In this document: in pieces, positions 31,243 to 43,110 of the stretch
Numbering within the stretch: the first letter of the stretch is position 1
How the letters are laid out: every line of letters begins with the position of its first letter
Program-made: the position numbers and the translations under genes
The notes under the pieces: generated by a model
Database searches by the model: none
Seen by the model: the letters and a program-made list of their open reading frames with translations, nothing else
What the model was told of the DNA's origin: nothing
From: Glandiceps talaboti
Lineage: Eukaryota > Hemichordata > Enteropneusta > Spengelidae
NCBI RefSeq assembly: GCF_964340395.1
Contig: NC_135558.1
Span: forward strand, 18,777,371 to 18,841,370
Reading direction: 5' to 3'
DNA: 64,000 nt

Positions 31243-31680
31243 TGTAACACTGAATAACAGCGGCGAAGAGACGTGTTTCACTCTACAACAAGACTTTATT
31301 CGCACTCACGTGTAGACAATAGAAGACAAGAAAAAAACCTACAATGAGTATACAAAAAAGAAAAGCATACGAAAGTTTACACAACTCAAAGCAGATACAT
31401 AATAAGGCGAACAATAATTCATTAAATAGGACTAATAAAAGTAACACAAGTATAATGAATTATAACTAGTACATAAACTCTTACCCCACACGTTGGCTAG
31501 ACCTAGAGAGACATTGAGCGACACTACCTACGGCAAGGCGCCCGTTCTGGAAGTGTCACGAATGGGGTGTGGCTCGCCTTATAAAGCTCATTTGAATGTT
31601 AAACAATCCAAATTGTGCTTACACCTGTCGAACACAGCAAGTGACCAATCGAGAAAAAGAGAGAGAAATCTTGGCTCACA
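31243..31680 (-). mobile_element. 5' LTR of the retrotransposon
   Basis: On the - strand it begins TGTGAGCCAAG (31,680) and ends CAGTGTTACA (31,243), with TG...CA ends. Inside are a TATA-like box (TTTATAAGGC, near 31,580) and AATAAA near 31,298. Right of it no second LTR is present. The 3' LTR would lie to the left but is deleted. Confidence 0.75.
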
Positions 31681-32489
31681 ATTGAAATAAACAAAGAGTA
31701 ACAATCCAAGATGCTTTGTTTAAAGCCATGATCTCAATATCTAAGTAACACTTTTTTCTTTTCTTTTCTTTTCTTTTTTGGTATGTCATAGATTCGCCTT
31801 GACCGACTGAAGATATCCAGGTGGAGAAGAAGACAACTGCAACAGACATTCCTATATTCATTATTACCCTTACAAACCAACACTTACATCCTTACTGATA
31901 CAACAGACATTCAAACACACTACAGTCATCAACTTTACCAACAAACACTAATATCAGAGTTAATACACTTGTGCAACACTCACTCATATACTCACCAACC
32001 CTTCAAACAAACACTAACATATTTACTCCAGAAGGAGAAATTCCACTGATGGGAATTAGTTGAGTCTATTGTGAGCAATAGAATAAACTGGTCAGATTCG
32101 ATCAACTGGCAAAAGACCGGCTAAGGCAGAAAATCAAAGGCAAAAACCAAAGGCAAACAAGACATATTGTCAAAAGTCTAAACATTCAAAGGAAAACATT
32201 ATAGCACAAAGAATATCAAACAACCGGAACAGAAAACAAAAACAAATGAAATAATGACAACACACACAAATATTTACATCATGATCTTTATAGCAATGTG
32301 CAATTAACAATCATGTTCTGGTGTATTCCATCTAATCTCTGTAAGAAGGAGAAAACTTTGCCCTTACGGAAGGCATTCAGTTTAAATCTGATTATATTTA
32401 TACTTCACCAGTCTAGAAAATTTAAGTATAAACAAAAAATGGATCAAAAGAAAAGTGAATTTTATACAACATACTACCATTGTGGTACC
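31681..32489. other. No gene seen
   Basis: A CAAACACT-rich stretch at about 31,870-32,030 is low-complexity. After an acceptor-like GTCATAG (31,791) an 86-codon frame stays open, but it shows no domain. Confidence 0.4.
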
Positions 32490-33290
32490 TTCTGCGGTTT
32501 TTTCCTCTATCTGCCTGGTAGGTTTTGGGGAAGTTCATGGAAAACAATGTATTTGATTGCCTAATTGTGAATATTGGAACCCATATAACATCAAAAAATC
32601 ACTGATTGATTGATCGAGTGAGATCTCTTACTGGTTGCAATGACACTAGTTAATTATCATTTAACATTAGCTTCACCATTACCAAACCAGACTTCTCATT
32701 TTGATCGGACCACTTGTTATCGACAGACATCCCAACTTTGGCAAACACATCTGTGATCTGTTCCCAGGTCCACTTAATACTCAGATTTTCCAATTCATGG
32801 GTGTATAATATCTCTCCCTTTTTAAATTCTAAGTCGACATTCACTGCCCCTGTATGATAAAGGAAACATGTGATAGCAATCTCTGTTAATTTTTTTGTAC
32901 AACTAGTATGCTACTGTTATTAACTCCTGCACGACAATCATCATCACTACGTATAACACCACTGGTATTACCACCACGACCACCACCACCTTCACCACCA
33001 CCATCGCCAACGCCACCATGACGTGCGTAATCTAGGATTTCGGAATTTGTCATGCTGAAAATAGTTTCTACCAGACATGCCTTGTAATCACTTCATAGCT
33101 AACACTATCTACATCAAAACACACCATATGCATTACTTACACTGTAAATGTGATGAAGCAAATACCTGAGTTTTGTAAATTTCAAAATCAAACAAAAATC
33201 ACGTTCTTTCAAATGATTCGACGAAGCCTTTTTTGCACAATTGAACTGATAAAGTTCAGTAGTGCAATAGGCATGGCAAAGTGTATGTAT
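32490..33290. repeat. Segmental duplication, copy B (partner at 1-740)
   Basis: Contains the intact last exon of the EgtD-like gene and part of its last intron. The homology with copy A ends at the hairpin-headed repeat (about 33,221). Confidence 0.85.
32650..32849 (-). CDS. EgtD-like gene, last exon
   Basis: Acceptor TTATCATACAG, phase 2 start completing G|GG. It encodes GAVNVDLEFKKGEILYTHEL, then KWTWEQITDVFAKVGM, and ends KLMLNDN-stop (32,650-32,652). This matches the C-terminal part of EgtD, where a 'GE-x-[IL]-x-T-E' turn and a helix precede the last strand. A second, damaged copy is at 217-375. Confidence 0.78.
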
Positions 33291-34860
33291 GTATGTTTGT
33301 TTGTTTGTTTGTTTGTTTGTTTGTGTGTCTGTTTGTTTGTTTGTCTGTGTGTGTGTGCGTGTGTGTTAAACTTGAAGGTCAAAAGCTGTTAGACTGATTG
33401 CCATGATATTTGGTGGGTATAGTACCTTGGCTGTCTAGTTAGGAAATTGTTCAAACCAAAATGATATAACCACTGGTGTATGATTTGGGTAAAAAGAATA
33501 TGATTTTTGGTCAAAAAACTTAAATTTCAAAACTACTCGGCGGATCTGAAATTGAGCTACATCTGGACATGTGTAGATGAAATTGTATTCACAAGGTTAT
33601 AATCCCATTAGCGATATGCAAATCACGTCTAAATATGTAAATTTTGTATAAAAATTTATATCTTGAAACTGCGTGTTGAATGGGGTTGAAACTTGGTGGG
33701 TATGTTTCTGGAGGTGTTATTCTGCCATTCTTGTAAAACCTTTTGACACAATCGGCCCTGGCAACCATGACCACACTCTTAGCAACAGTGAAATGACTAT
33801 GCATATTACTAAGATGACAACAGGGATGGATAGGTAAGTAAATACAGATTAAAAAAATGTAGGCAATTTTGCCTAACAACAAGACCACTTCCATAGCAAC
33901 AGCTAATTGATGGTTTATATTGCAAGATGAAAAGTGGGAAGGACAGGCAAGTTAATAAAGATTCCAAAATGTATGCAAATATGCCTAGAAACAAGATCAG
34001 GTCCATAGCAACAGCTAAATACAGTTATGCTACATCGCCATTGGCGCTATTTTTTCTATGTATCAGTGTGTAATGATATTTCCACATATTCGACGGTGAT
34101 GGACTATTGGAATTTTTCTATCTCGGCATACTCTCTGCTTTGAAAGTATGCAAGTATTAATAATGGTATCGAGAACATTGCTACACACCATTTCCATTGT
34201 CGGACTGTCACTATCTATTATTACGAACCCTGCTTAGACTATTTACATTTATATTCTTTCGGATTGATTTTGGTTACTTCTGTCTTCTTTTACATTTGCG
34301 TATTATTGTAAAGCGGTGTGGATAATGTTTTCGTTGACATATCGCTATATAAACAAACTAATTCTAATTCTAATTCTAATACCGTGAGAGAGACCAGAAT
34401 GTGTTCATGATAGAAGAAATAAGATGATCTCGTAAACCTATGCAAGTAATGGTTTGGCCTGCTCTACCTACCCAAATGAATCGTTTGATCCCTTGTGCTT
34501 GTCAAACCTTTCTGGATATAATGAGGTTTGCTGATAAATCCACTGTCGTCATCACTTTTGACGTAATTGCAATGGAAGGTGAAGTCTTCCATTCTGAAAT
34601 TCGCATTGAAATCACGGTTCAATCGAGTCAAAACATTCATAGTAAACGGTACTACAGTGCCTGGGTCACTATACATACACAAAAGCTTTTCCTCGTCTCT
34701 TACTAGGTCAATTCCAACGAGAAATCTGTCATTTTCACCTAAAAAGATAGAACAACAGAACATATTAACAGTCCACTGCTCAAGGGTGTTGTTGCCACTA
34801 GTTCACTTACTAGTGTATTTTGGTGAATTCCTGTTCCTCCAAGTAATGACGGCTAACCTT

Positions 34861-34945
<85 letters not shown>

Positions 34946-37690
34946 CTATATATATATATATATATAGTTATATATAATTATAGTTATAGTTATTGCCATA
35001 GTTTTACATATCAGCCATTGGAAGTGATGTCAATATGGATATGTCGATGATGTAAATTTTCATTTCCATGTTAAATGAAACATTTATATGTCAAATGACA
35101 ATCACATCACTTTTAAATGACGTCACTTTTCATATTTCATTTTCATATATATAATCTTAGGCTTTTACACCTAAATTTCAAATTTCATACCAAACATTGT
35201 ATATTTTTTATGTACCTTCATCTATATATATTCTACCATCTAAAGTACATTTTGAAGTTATATTACATTTAATAGACAAGTTACACTCATTTTCCCTAAG
35301 GGTACCTCTTACCATGTGAGGTCCAAAAAACCACAACATGTGCAAATAGTAAACATTACGTCATACTACTGAGCAAATGCGCACTCTGATTGGATGATAA
35401 AGTTACGTATAACGGCTTGCCTCCGACTCTCCGTTATTATCGGAAATATTACCTCTCGCAGCAAGATATGGAAGGGTATTTGGCAAATAACATATACTTA
35501 CGCAACTCTCATTGTGACAGTCATGTCACATGATTAAATGGAATTATAGAACATTAGACAAGTCACGAGATATAATTTTCGAACTGCATAGAAATATGCC
35601 ATTAGTCCTCTGATGATCGCAATAACAGTATGAAATATTGTATAACGACTGCACAGTAAGTTTTTTTGATATTGTGTTACATATATAGCTGAAGAATTTA
35701 ATTACTACTTTACGAATGTTGGTCCTAAGCTTGCAGCGAGGATAACAACTATTTCTGATGTTAATCAATACCTTAGAGGTAACTACGTCAACTCTTTTTA
35801 CTTTCGACCTGTGTGTGAGAACGAAGTTCTTAGTGAAATTAAAAAACTGGACCCTTAAAAAGCCACCGGGCAAGACATGGTTCATCCAAAATTGGTGAAA
35901 CATGCCGCAAATATAATTTCCGCTCCACTCACCCATGTGATTAACTGTTCACTGATCCAAGGTACCTTCCCAGATGATTTAAAAGTTGCAAAAGTGATCC
36001 CAGTCTATAAGAAGGGCTCTGCCCAAGATGTTGGTAATTATCGACCGATCTCGATCTTGCCAATTATCAGCAAAATAATTGAATCCGTTATAAATAAGCA
36101 ATTACTTAACTACCTCGAAAAATATAATATTTTATAATTAATAGAAACACAGTTCGGCTTTCGCAAGAAGCACAGTACAAAACTGGCTCTTGCTGATCTG
36201 GTCGCTAACATTGCTGAAAAATTGGACAAGGGATTTTTGACATTTGGAATTTTTATAGACCTTAGAAAAGCATTTGATACAATCAATCATGACATTTTGT
36301 TATGTAAATTAGAACATTATGGCATAAGGGGTTTACCACTACTCTGGTTCAAAAGCTATCTGACCAATCGTAAGCAAACTGTAAATGTCAGTGATAGTTC
36401 TTCATCATGCATGTCAATAAGTTGTGGTGTTCCGCAAGGATCAATACTAGGTCCTATCTTGTTTCTAATCTATATCAATGACATTGTTAACTCCACTGGA
36501 TCATTTGACTTCAGACTCTTTGCAGATGATACGAATTTATTCCAATTTATCAAGAACCAGACTAATACTGTCAATCTAAATCAGATCGATATTGATTTCA
36601 GGAAAGTCTGCGATTGGTGTAATGCGAACAAACTGACTATAAATTCCGAAAAAACGAACTACATGATAATAAAAACACCCCAGAGATCCGTCAATGTATC
36701 TGGTAGTCTGAACACTGGTAATTCTCCCATACTTGGTGTCTCTTCAACCAACTATCTGGGAGTATTCCTAGATGAACATATGACTTGGAAACCTCACATT
36801 GACAAGGTTAGAAATTCAATTGCACCAATTGTAGGGATTATTTCAAAACTCCGTCATATCGTTCCCCAATCAACACTTATCCTACTGTACAACTCCATGA
36901 TCTTACCACACATATCGTATTGTATTGAAATTTGGGGCAATACCTATATGAGCTTGTTAAATCCTATCTTGAAGTTACAGAAGCAAATAGTTCGCCTTAT
37001 TACTTTCGCAGACTTTCGTGCTCACACTGCTCCTATTTTTCGTAAACTTAATATTTTAGATATTCATAAACAGAGCAAATTTAGTACCTGTATGTTTATT
37101 TTTGATTTAAAGAGTAGTCGCTTTGCGCACAGCGTTGATAATTACCTCGACATTTTACCTCATAGTTACTCAACACGACAGGCAACAAGTGACAATTTTT
37201 ATACTCCAAAATTTAATCTTTCTTTGAACCATCATAGCTTCAAGTACGCTGCAACCAAACACTGGAACTCAATACCAGACTTTATCAAGAATCTCAATAA
37301 ACGCCATGAATTTAAGTATCACTTGAAGAACTGGCTACTTACCAGCTAAACTTCTCTTTTCAGTGCTATTCCACTGTTATGTTATGTAGATATCATTTAC
37401 TGTTAACTAATCTACCCATCGGCATATACAGCTGTTATACTTCTTATACCGTTCGACCATCTTTCACAGACGTTCACCTTTAAAAGTATTTTTCGCATTG
37501 TGTCTGAGGGTCACATTCAGACTAGTTCGAATGAACTATTTGTGATCCCCGCCAGAAATGTTCACCTTACATGTGTGTGTGTGTGTGTTTTCTAATCTGA
37601 ATAATTTATAACATTAAGCTCTGTAAATTTATTTGTAATGTCGAGCTCTTTGTACGAGATATTGTGTCTTTTTTTTCTGGCGAAAATAAA

Positions 37691-37734
<44 letters not shown>

Positions 37735-39982
37735 ATGATAATTTTATATATACATGACATATGGGGACTCTGGACACATGGAAAAGAAACACATTTACCA
37801 TTCAAAATCACAAATTAGCAAATACCATCCATCTAAGCATGAAAGTTGAAATGCGCTACTCATCGCGTACTACAGAGTTCACGATCGGCAAAATACACTT
37901 GGACCTAATAGACACTTAGCCACGAATTTAAATACGTGTAGTTCCATGCCAAATCAGACCAACCAATGATTATTACGAAAGCAATATCGTACACGGCATT
38001 TTTTAACCTCAAGTCATAAGCTCAGCACCAATCTATCTGTTAAAGTTGTATTCAAAAAAACTTCTGTACATCTTAGTAGCAAAGTGTGTAAAGTTAATGT
38101 TGAATATAAAACTAGGTAGTTCATTGTGAGTGAGATAACTTACCCATGGCATCCCTGACTTGAAGTAGAAACGACTCCAAATTGTGTATTGGTATGTTGC
38201 TTAAACTGTTTCCAAGAAAAATAATTAGTTTCCTTTCTTGAATGTACTTCAAATGACGAATTCCCTCCAAATATTCTCCAGCGAACGGCTTAACTTGTAA
38301 ACCATTATAAGTGGCCGTCAAAATCTTTCCATTTTCTTCCATGAACTCTGAAAATTGTCATGAAGTGCACAAGTCTTCATTTATTATTATAATTATATAA
38401 GAGTATTTCTATTGATGAGGCTTTAGATCTATTTGATCATCAAATTGTTCCTATGATGACTTACAGCTGTGAAGTTTGGGGTTATGAAATTGATAGCAAA
38501 AGAAATCGTCTTGATGACGTTAGAGTTTTTTGGTTTTTTTTGTTATGTTTTTAAAAAAAAATAGATTTCTACTTTGGGTTTCTAAGAAGGTACCAAGATG
38601 TGGTAGTGTTGGAGAATAAGATCGTTTTCCTGTTAAATTTCACTGATGTTAAAGTATATAGATTAATTGTTGATGGAGATGGTTTATTCAGAGCAGCCTA
38701 CATGTATTCAAAATGGGACATTTATATAAGAATTTCACTTGATAAATATAGTGACAACAGTATGTGGCCAAATCTTAATTTAATGTTTAATTCTACAATC
38801 AAGAAGTTTAGTTTCATGATAATTTATGTCAAGAATTTTGTAAATCTTGGTATTGGGAATTACATAATGACATTAGAAGAAATAGTACTGATAACAACAA
38901 AATGAGAACATATAAATTGTTTAAAACAGTTGTTGGTTTTGAGAAATAGTCTTCTGCAAATTAAAAATCCGGTTTGTAGAAAACTAGTGACTAAATTTAG
39001 AATTTCGGCTTATAATATTCAATTTGAGTTGGGGAGACGGTGTACTCCTAAACTGTAAATTTTATAAGAATATGGTAGAAGATGAATTTCATCTTTTAAT
39101 TCTTTGTTCTCATTATAGAAAGGAGAGAAATGCACTTTTCTTCTTTGTCTACCCCTATCTAAAGAGTTTTATACATGTGAAGCAATGGATTTGGGTTAGC
39201 AATTTACCAGATACACTTAATATTACTGAAAATGTAACATGTAAAATTAACTATGTAGTGTGCGGTATTATGCTTTGAGAATAGAGTGTCTTTTGCAAGA
39301 ACAAAAAGAGTGTTTCTTGTCAACAGAGGGGGGGGGGGGTATTGGTTTTTTTTATTTGTCAGAGGGGGGGGGGTGGATTGTTTTGTGGATGAATTGCAGG
39401 GGGGGGGTCACTATTCTTAAGTACAACATGAACAAAAAATCGCCTGCCCACCCCCGGCTGTAAAAAACTGATCGCTCCCTAAAGTAAAATATTATCAATT
39501 ACGTTTTTGTTTATTTCCCTCGCAAAAGACGCGACATTTTGGAGCTTTATTTCAAATAATATGCTGTTTCGGCAATCTGTTTTAATGTCCCGCAAACTCC
39601 ACAAACGTACTGCAACATGCGAAATATATATCTCACCACAAGAGGGCAGCAGGTGGTATTAAGCTTCGAGAGAAAATTCATGGGTCAAATGTTCGATTTG
39701 AAGCGTCCTGATTGGTTTATTCGATGCCGTTTCCTACAACTCTGTAATAAGCAAGGAATGCATTTGAGCTCGAGCACAGCAAGTAGCGTGTCAGCTATCG
39801 CGAGCGAACTAAGCGTCGAATTTGCACCATGATCATGTTCCAATGTTGGTAACAGATAAAAAATTACAGACTAAATCTATCTGTATACTTTCTTTTCCTT
39901 TATTCTTTTTTGGAGTCTTCCATATTTATATAAATTTTTTGTTTCATTAATTAAAAGACCAGAAAGTGTACAAGTACATACA

Positions 39983-40014
<32 letters not shown>

Positions 40015-40775
40015 ATCATTGCTGACCTCATACCTAAAATAACAAATATGTGTAGACGTGTATAATGAGTTTATTAAAATATACTATAAATAAGTATGTA
40101 ATTTAGCATGTAAATGTGACTCATAGCTAACTTGGGCCTTCATTACCAGTATATCATTATCATTTTCGGATTTCACCAGAATTGTTGCCACATGCCCCTG
40201 ATTCCACCTTGCAAAGGCTACAGCTATTTGTAGTGAAAACTCTAATGGACTCTGAAGATGACTGTCAATGTTATTTTATGTAGTGTATCAGTGTGTACCA
40301 TACAACTGCAAAATGTAACTGACACTTATCGAAGGTTTGGTTATAATTGGAAAATGCATATATGAGATAGAGGTAGACACGCGCGGACAGACGGACGCAC
40401 GGACACAGGGCCCAATTACATAGTATCCTATTGCTCCAAGGGTAATCAGGTCTAAACTGAAGACACACATATATATATGTTATTGATCATTCAAATTAGA
40501 TGATAATATGCACATTATACATATACGACATATTTGTCATGATGCTATCAATATCTCCAAAGGTAGATCATTGATTATATATACCATAGACTAACAGTCA
40601 GACAATGAGGCAAACCATAGTAAACTTCCTACCTCCAGCTATATCTATTGGTACAAATGTTAAAACGTGTTTTGCTTCAGCATTGCTTGTATGATGTAAG
40701 TCGTCTTAGTGGAGCTGCCGGCTCCAAGTTCTGACAACATCGTCACGTGACCACCCAAAGATGATACCATTTCAT
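32650..40775 (-). CDS. EgtD-like histidine N-alpha-methyltransferase family gene, partial model
   Basis: Four - strand exons join in phase: 40,633-40,775, 38,144-38,347, 34,472-34,738 and 32,650-32,849 (stop). Family landmarks appear in order: SAM-binding SELGAGSSTKT, then FVPIDIAG, GEYLEG, IIFLGNSLSN, GIDLVRD, MNVLTRLNRDFNANF, and a C-terminal strand set. EgtD makes N-alpha-trimethylhistidine (hercynine) in ergothioneine synthesis in bacteria and fungi. The animal substrate is unknown here. The N-terminal part (a YYPTR-type segment) was not found to the right. The first visible exon is one base short of keeping frame. Introns hold LINE copies and repeats. Confidence 0.75.
33221..33800. repeat. 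Hairpin-headed dispersed repeat, copy 3
   Basis: Head GCACAATTGAACTG / AGTTCAGTAGTGC, then (GTTT)n/(GT)n. It continues with TGATATTTGGTGGGTAT and TGATTTGGGTAAAAAG, parallel to 10,541-11,290. Located in the last intron of the EgtD-like gene. Confidence 0.7.
33660..34030. repeat. Short-period repeat with CATAGCAACAGC
   Basis: A unit of about 110-120 bp occurs about three times with divergence. It includes CAACCATGACC or CATAGCAACAGC, then GATGACAACAGGG or AGATGAAAAGTGGG, and GTATGCAAATATGCC or GTAGGCAATTTTGCC. Confidence 0.65.
34031..34381 (+). mobile_element. 3' end of a LINE/SINE-type element with (AATTCT)n tail
   Basis: It ends with TAAAGCGGTGTGGA, then ATATCGCTATATAAAC and an (ATTCTA)n tail at 34,358-34,381. 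GCGCTATATAAA-like ends with a short tandem tail are typical of CR1/L2-type non-LTR 3' ends. No coding part remains. Confidence 0.55.
34472..34738 (-). CDS. EgtD-like gene, third visible exon
   Basis: Acceptor TATCTTTTTAG, donor GTAGGT. Encodes GENDRFLVGIDLVRD, EEKLLCMYSD, TMNVLTRLNRDFNANFR and FTFHCNY. The GxDLVKD-like motif and the N-x-L-x-R-[LI]-N-R-[ED] block are signatures of histidine-specific methyltransferases. 267 nt, keeping phase 2 to 1. Confidence 0.82.
34864..34975. repeat. (TA)n microsatellite
   Basis: Pure TA tract followed by a TATATAGTTATA-type palindrome. Confidence 0.95.
34976..35686. other. No gene seen
   Basis: AT-rich intron sequence of the EgtD-like gene. An ATTTCATTTTCATAT-rich part around 35,050-35,160 may be an old element. 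Nothing else is supported. Confidence 0.4.
35687..37349 (+). pseudogene. LINE reverse transcriptase
   Basis: One frame carries the whole domain with two stops: TAA at 35,856 (LDP-KATGQD) and TAA at 36,135 (YNIL-LIETQFGFR). Motifs in order: IPVYKKG, NYRPISILPIISKIIE, TQFGFRKKHST, IFIDLRKAFDTINHDIL, GVPQGSILGPILFLIYIND, and catalytic LFADDTNLF. The C-terminal part ends NWLLTS-stop at 37,347. Only two stops over 550 codons suggest a fairly young, inactive copy. This retrotransposon enzyme copies its own RNA into chromosomal DNA. Confidence 0.9.
35687..37735 (+). mobile_element. 5'-truncated LINE (CR1/L2/Jockey-like)
   Basis: Homology starts inside the protein (AEEFNYYFTNVGPKLA) with no endonuclease. 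It ends after the reverse transcriptase with a (TTA)n tail at 37,694-37,730, as for a target-primed insertion. It lies in antisense orientation to the EgtD-like gene, in its intron. Confidence 0.85.
37740..38143. other. Intron sequence, no gene seen
   Basis: Lies between the LINE tail and the donor of the EgtD-like exon at 38,144. Nothing recognisable. Confidence 0.45.
38144..38347 (-). CDS. EgtD-like gene, second visible exon
   Basis: Acceptor CAATTTTCAG, donor GTAAGT. Encodes EFMEENGKILTATYNG, then VKPFAGEYLEG, LIIFLGNSLSN and FLLQVRDAMG. The FLGxSxGN motif is the nucleotide-pocket signature of the family. 204 nt, phase 2 to 1, matching its neighbours. Confidence 0.82.
38400..39280 (+). 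pseudogene. Decayed LINE C-terminal fragment
   Basis: Translated pieces in shifting frames resemble the end of LINE reverse transcriptases: ALDLFDHQIVPMMTY then SCEVWGYEI (about 38,418-38,500). Near 39,060-39,190 there is VEDEFHLLILCSHYRKERN, like the cysteine/histidine tail IEDE-x-HF-x-x-x-C-x-x-Y. Many stops and shifts make it an old copy. It sits in the intron of the EgtD-like gene. Confidence 0.65.
39328..39410 (+). repeat. Three poly-G runs
   Basis: Runs of eight or more G at about 39,328, 39,365 and 39,400, separated by short T-rich text. They could form intermolecular or long-loop G-quadruplexes. Such runs are also prone to assembly error. Confidence 0.6.
39411..40632. other. Intron sequence, no gene seen
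   Basis: Contains a (CATA)n tract at about 39,977-40,012. A 71-codon frame at 39,617-39,832 has no domain. Confidence 0.45.
40633..40775 (-). CDS. EgtD-like gene, first visible exon (one-base deletion)
   Basis: Acceptor TTGGTTTTCAG, donor GTAGGA. The first part reads EMVSSLGGHVTMLSELGAGSSTKTTYIIQ, which includes the glycine-rich SAM-binding loop. The end reads EAKHVLTFVPIDIAG in another frame. The exon is 143 nt, whereas phase with its neighbour requires 144. So one base is missing near 40,680-40,690. Either the gene is inactivated or the base is a sequencing or assembly error. Confidence 0.72.
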
Positions 40776-41160
40776 CTGAAAACCAAATGATGAATAATGT
40801 GAGGACATGGGGATACGTTTAAAATCACGAAAGGGACGATCGCACAATGTTTTTGACTTGCATTACTATGCTCTACAACCAGTTCTGTTCTATATTTTGC
40901 ATAAATAAGGTACTAAGAGAAATGGCCACTGTCTATACAAGTAACGGAAGTGTAAATCCTGTAAACCCCTCATATTTACTCAAACAGGGTGCAAATGATT
41001 GTTTTGAAAAGGTTATATTTGATTTTGATGTTTGTTCCTAAGGATTGTTATGGAAACTTTCGTTTAAAAATTATGATAAAAAAGCTCTCTCTTTTGGAAA
41101 GCAAAAACACATTCAGTTCATTATGTAGATAAGGTGGTTAGAAACACACTCACAGTCACA
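40776..41160. other. No further EgtD exon recognised
   Basis: The family's N-terminal part should lie to the right on the - strand, but nothing here or up to 47 kb matches it. Confidence 0.4.
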
Positions 41161-41340
41161 TACACACACTAACACATACACACACACATACATACATACA
41201 TACATACATACATACATACATACATACATACATACATACATACATACATACATACATACACGTGCGTGCAGGCAGGCAGGCAGGCAGGCAGGCAGACAGA
41301 CAGACAAAATATGCCATGACCTTCCCTTACGGAAGGTAAA
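41160..41340. repeat. (CA)n-(CATA)n-(GCAG)n-(CAGA)n tract with terminal palindrome
   Basis: Compound microsatellite ending in ACCTTCCCTTACGGAAGGT (about 41,319-41,338). The same plan, (CAGA)n then a CCTTCC/GGAAGG-like palindrome, ends the elements at 50,582 and 57,355. This marks a repeat-family terminus. Confidence 0.7.
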
Positions 41341-42670
41341 ATTAGAGTCATGAAAATTGTCATCTCTGGCTAAGAAGAGGTATTTTATACTGTGAGACAT
41401 TTTGAGATCAAACATTGTATAGTATTAGGAGCTCCTAAATCTCTTTAAACAATAAAAGTCCAATTTTTATAACTGTATTTTAGAAGGACTTCTCAGTGCA
41501 GTATTGGTGAAAATGATGTTTCTGAGTTCCATAAGTATAAGGAAATACATATAAGACAATCTCAGCATCACCTTTGTTCTCCTGTAATTGATACTGTTCA
41601 TTTGTATGTTAAAATTATTATAATGTTTGATTGAAAAAGAAAATCAACATCATTTTATTATCTATAATCTCTTTAATCAAAAGACCTATTTGATATATTG
41701 CTGAATGAGTTTGTATTTATTTTAGAGGTAGTTTACCGGCATGTTCCCTTAGGATTGAGGATTCCGTCCAATACAAGTGGTAGTGTGGGTTTTCCATGGC
41801 GTACTTATCAAAGAGTTTGGATCCGAGAGTGTCATATTGATATACCAGTTAGGTACATATTTAGTACTTTCCAATAACCATGGTAGTATTGATGTAATGG
41901 CATTGCAATCGGGGGTCTCCGTAGTGTCAGTATTGTATGTGTCCATGTCTGGCTGTTGTTGACTGGAAAAGAAACACAAAAGCTGCTGATGAATTAATTG
42001 ACAACCATGAGTGTGCCCGTTTACGTGTATTGTACTTGGGATCGTTTGTTAAAAAGAGGCTGTTTCGGTACTTTTGGCCATAGGTCAGATAATCTTACTC
42101 CAGAACGTACATCGTTGTACATTAAGAATACACGATTACCATCTTAACAGGAATGTTGTTCATAATATTTTGGATACTTTTTTTTCTAACGGTAAAGTAC
42201 AAAACCCAGAACAAGACGATGGAAACGAGTTGAGTTGCAATTGACTCCCTAAGTTAGCCACCTTTATGTAGGCTGTTCCAACCACCATTTCATAACAGGT
42301 GTTAGTAAATATGGGTTTCTAACAATGCATTTATAATGTTCACATATTCGATATTTGCTAGATGCTGTTTTTTGAGAGCAAAAATTAATACAATGCGTAT
42401 TAAAATACCCCAGGGTCAATTATCGAAGACGTCCTGCAGGCCGATAATGTAGGACAGGAGGTCGTAGTGTTGTTAATTTCTACCACGCAAAAACACTGTA
42501 ATACTGCGGCAGGTAGGATGTAAATAGATGGGAAAATGTCAGCTACTGACCAAGTTACGCTAGTAAAATTGATACCGCTGAAACGAGATACCAAAACACC
42601 TTCAATGATTCAAAAGGCAACGTCGTCAATTATGTATGTCTCCATCAAAACTTGAAAACTTGCGTATAAA
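41341..42670. other. No gene seen
   Basis: Around 41,720-42,050 a stretch looks codon-like (for example NTKAADELIDNHECARL) but stops and shifts prevent any assignment. Confidence 0.35.
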
Positions 42671-42674
42671 AGAT

Positions 42675-42780
42675 ATTCAGTTTCTTGTTAGTTTGGTTGT
42701 GTATGTGTGTATGTTTGTGTATTCGTTTGTTTGTGTGTTTGTTTGTTTGCCAGTTTGTTGGTTGGTTGGTTTGTTTTTCC
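42675..42780. repeat. (GTTT)n/(GT)n microsatellite
   Basis: Imperfect GTTT and GTGT tract. Confidence 0.85.
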
Positions 42781-42914
42781 GTCAACAGTGAGCCGTTTCA
42801 CTTTCTCGTTACTGAAAACAATCTCACATGGAGGCGTGGCCTCATTGTTTACCATCTAATTTCACAGGAATTCAAAACACTTCAGTTGCTTGGGTAGAGA
42901 AACGGTGTCCAATA

Positions 42915-43110
42915 CCACTATTGAATTGAATTGAATTGAATTGAAATTTATTCCACCAGAAGAGAAAAATATATACACAAACTCTGAAAGCAACGGATAA
43001 ACATTTCTGGTGAGGGCCATGGAAATAGTTCGTAGGAACTAATCAATGTCCATGGACCGTACATGTAGATAATAAATACAAATTTGGGCTGGTACGAGTT
43101 TCACAATAAC
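42915..43110 (-). mobile_element. 3' end of a LINE-type element with (TTCAA)n tail
   Basis: On the - strand the text ends TGGTGGAATAAATTTC followed by (AATTC)n. A polyadenylation-like AATAAA followed by a pentanucleotide tail fits a non-LTR 3' end. No coding part. Confidence 0.5.
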
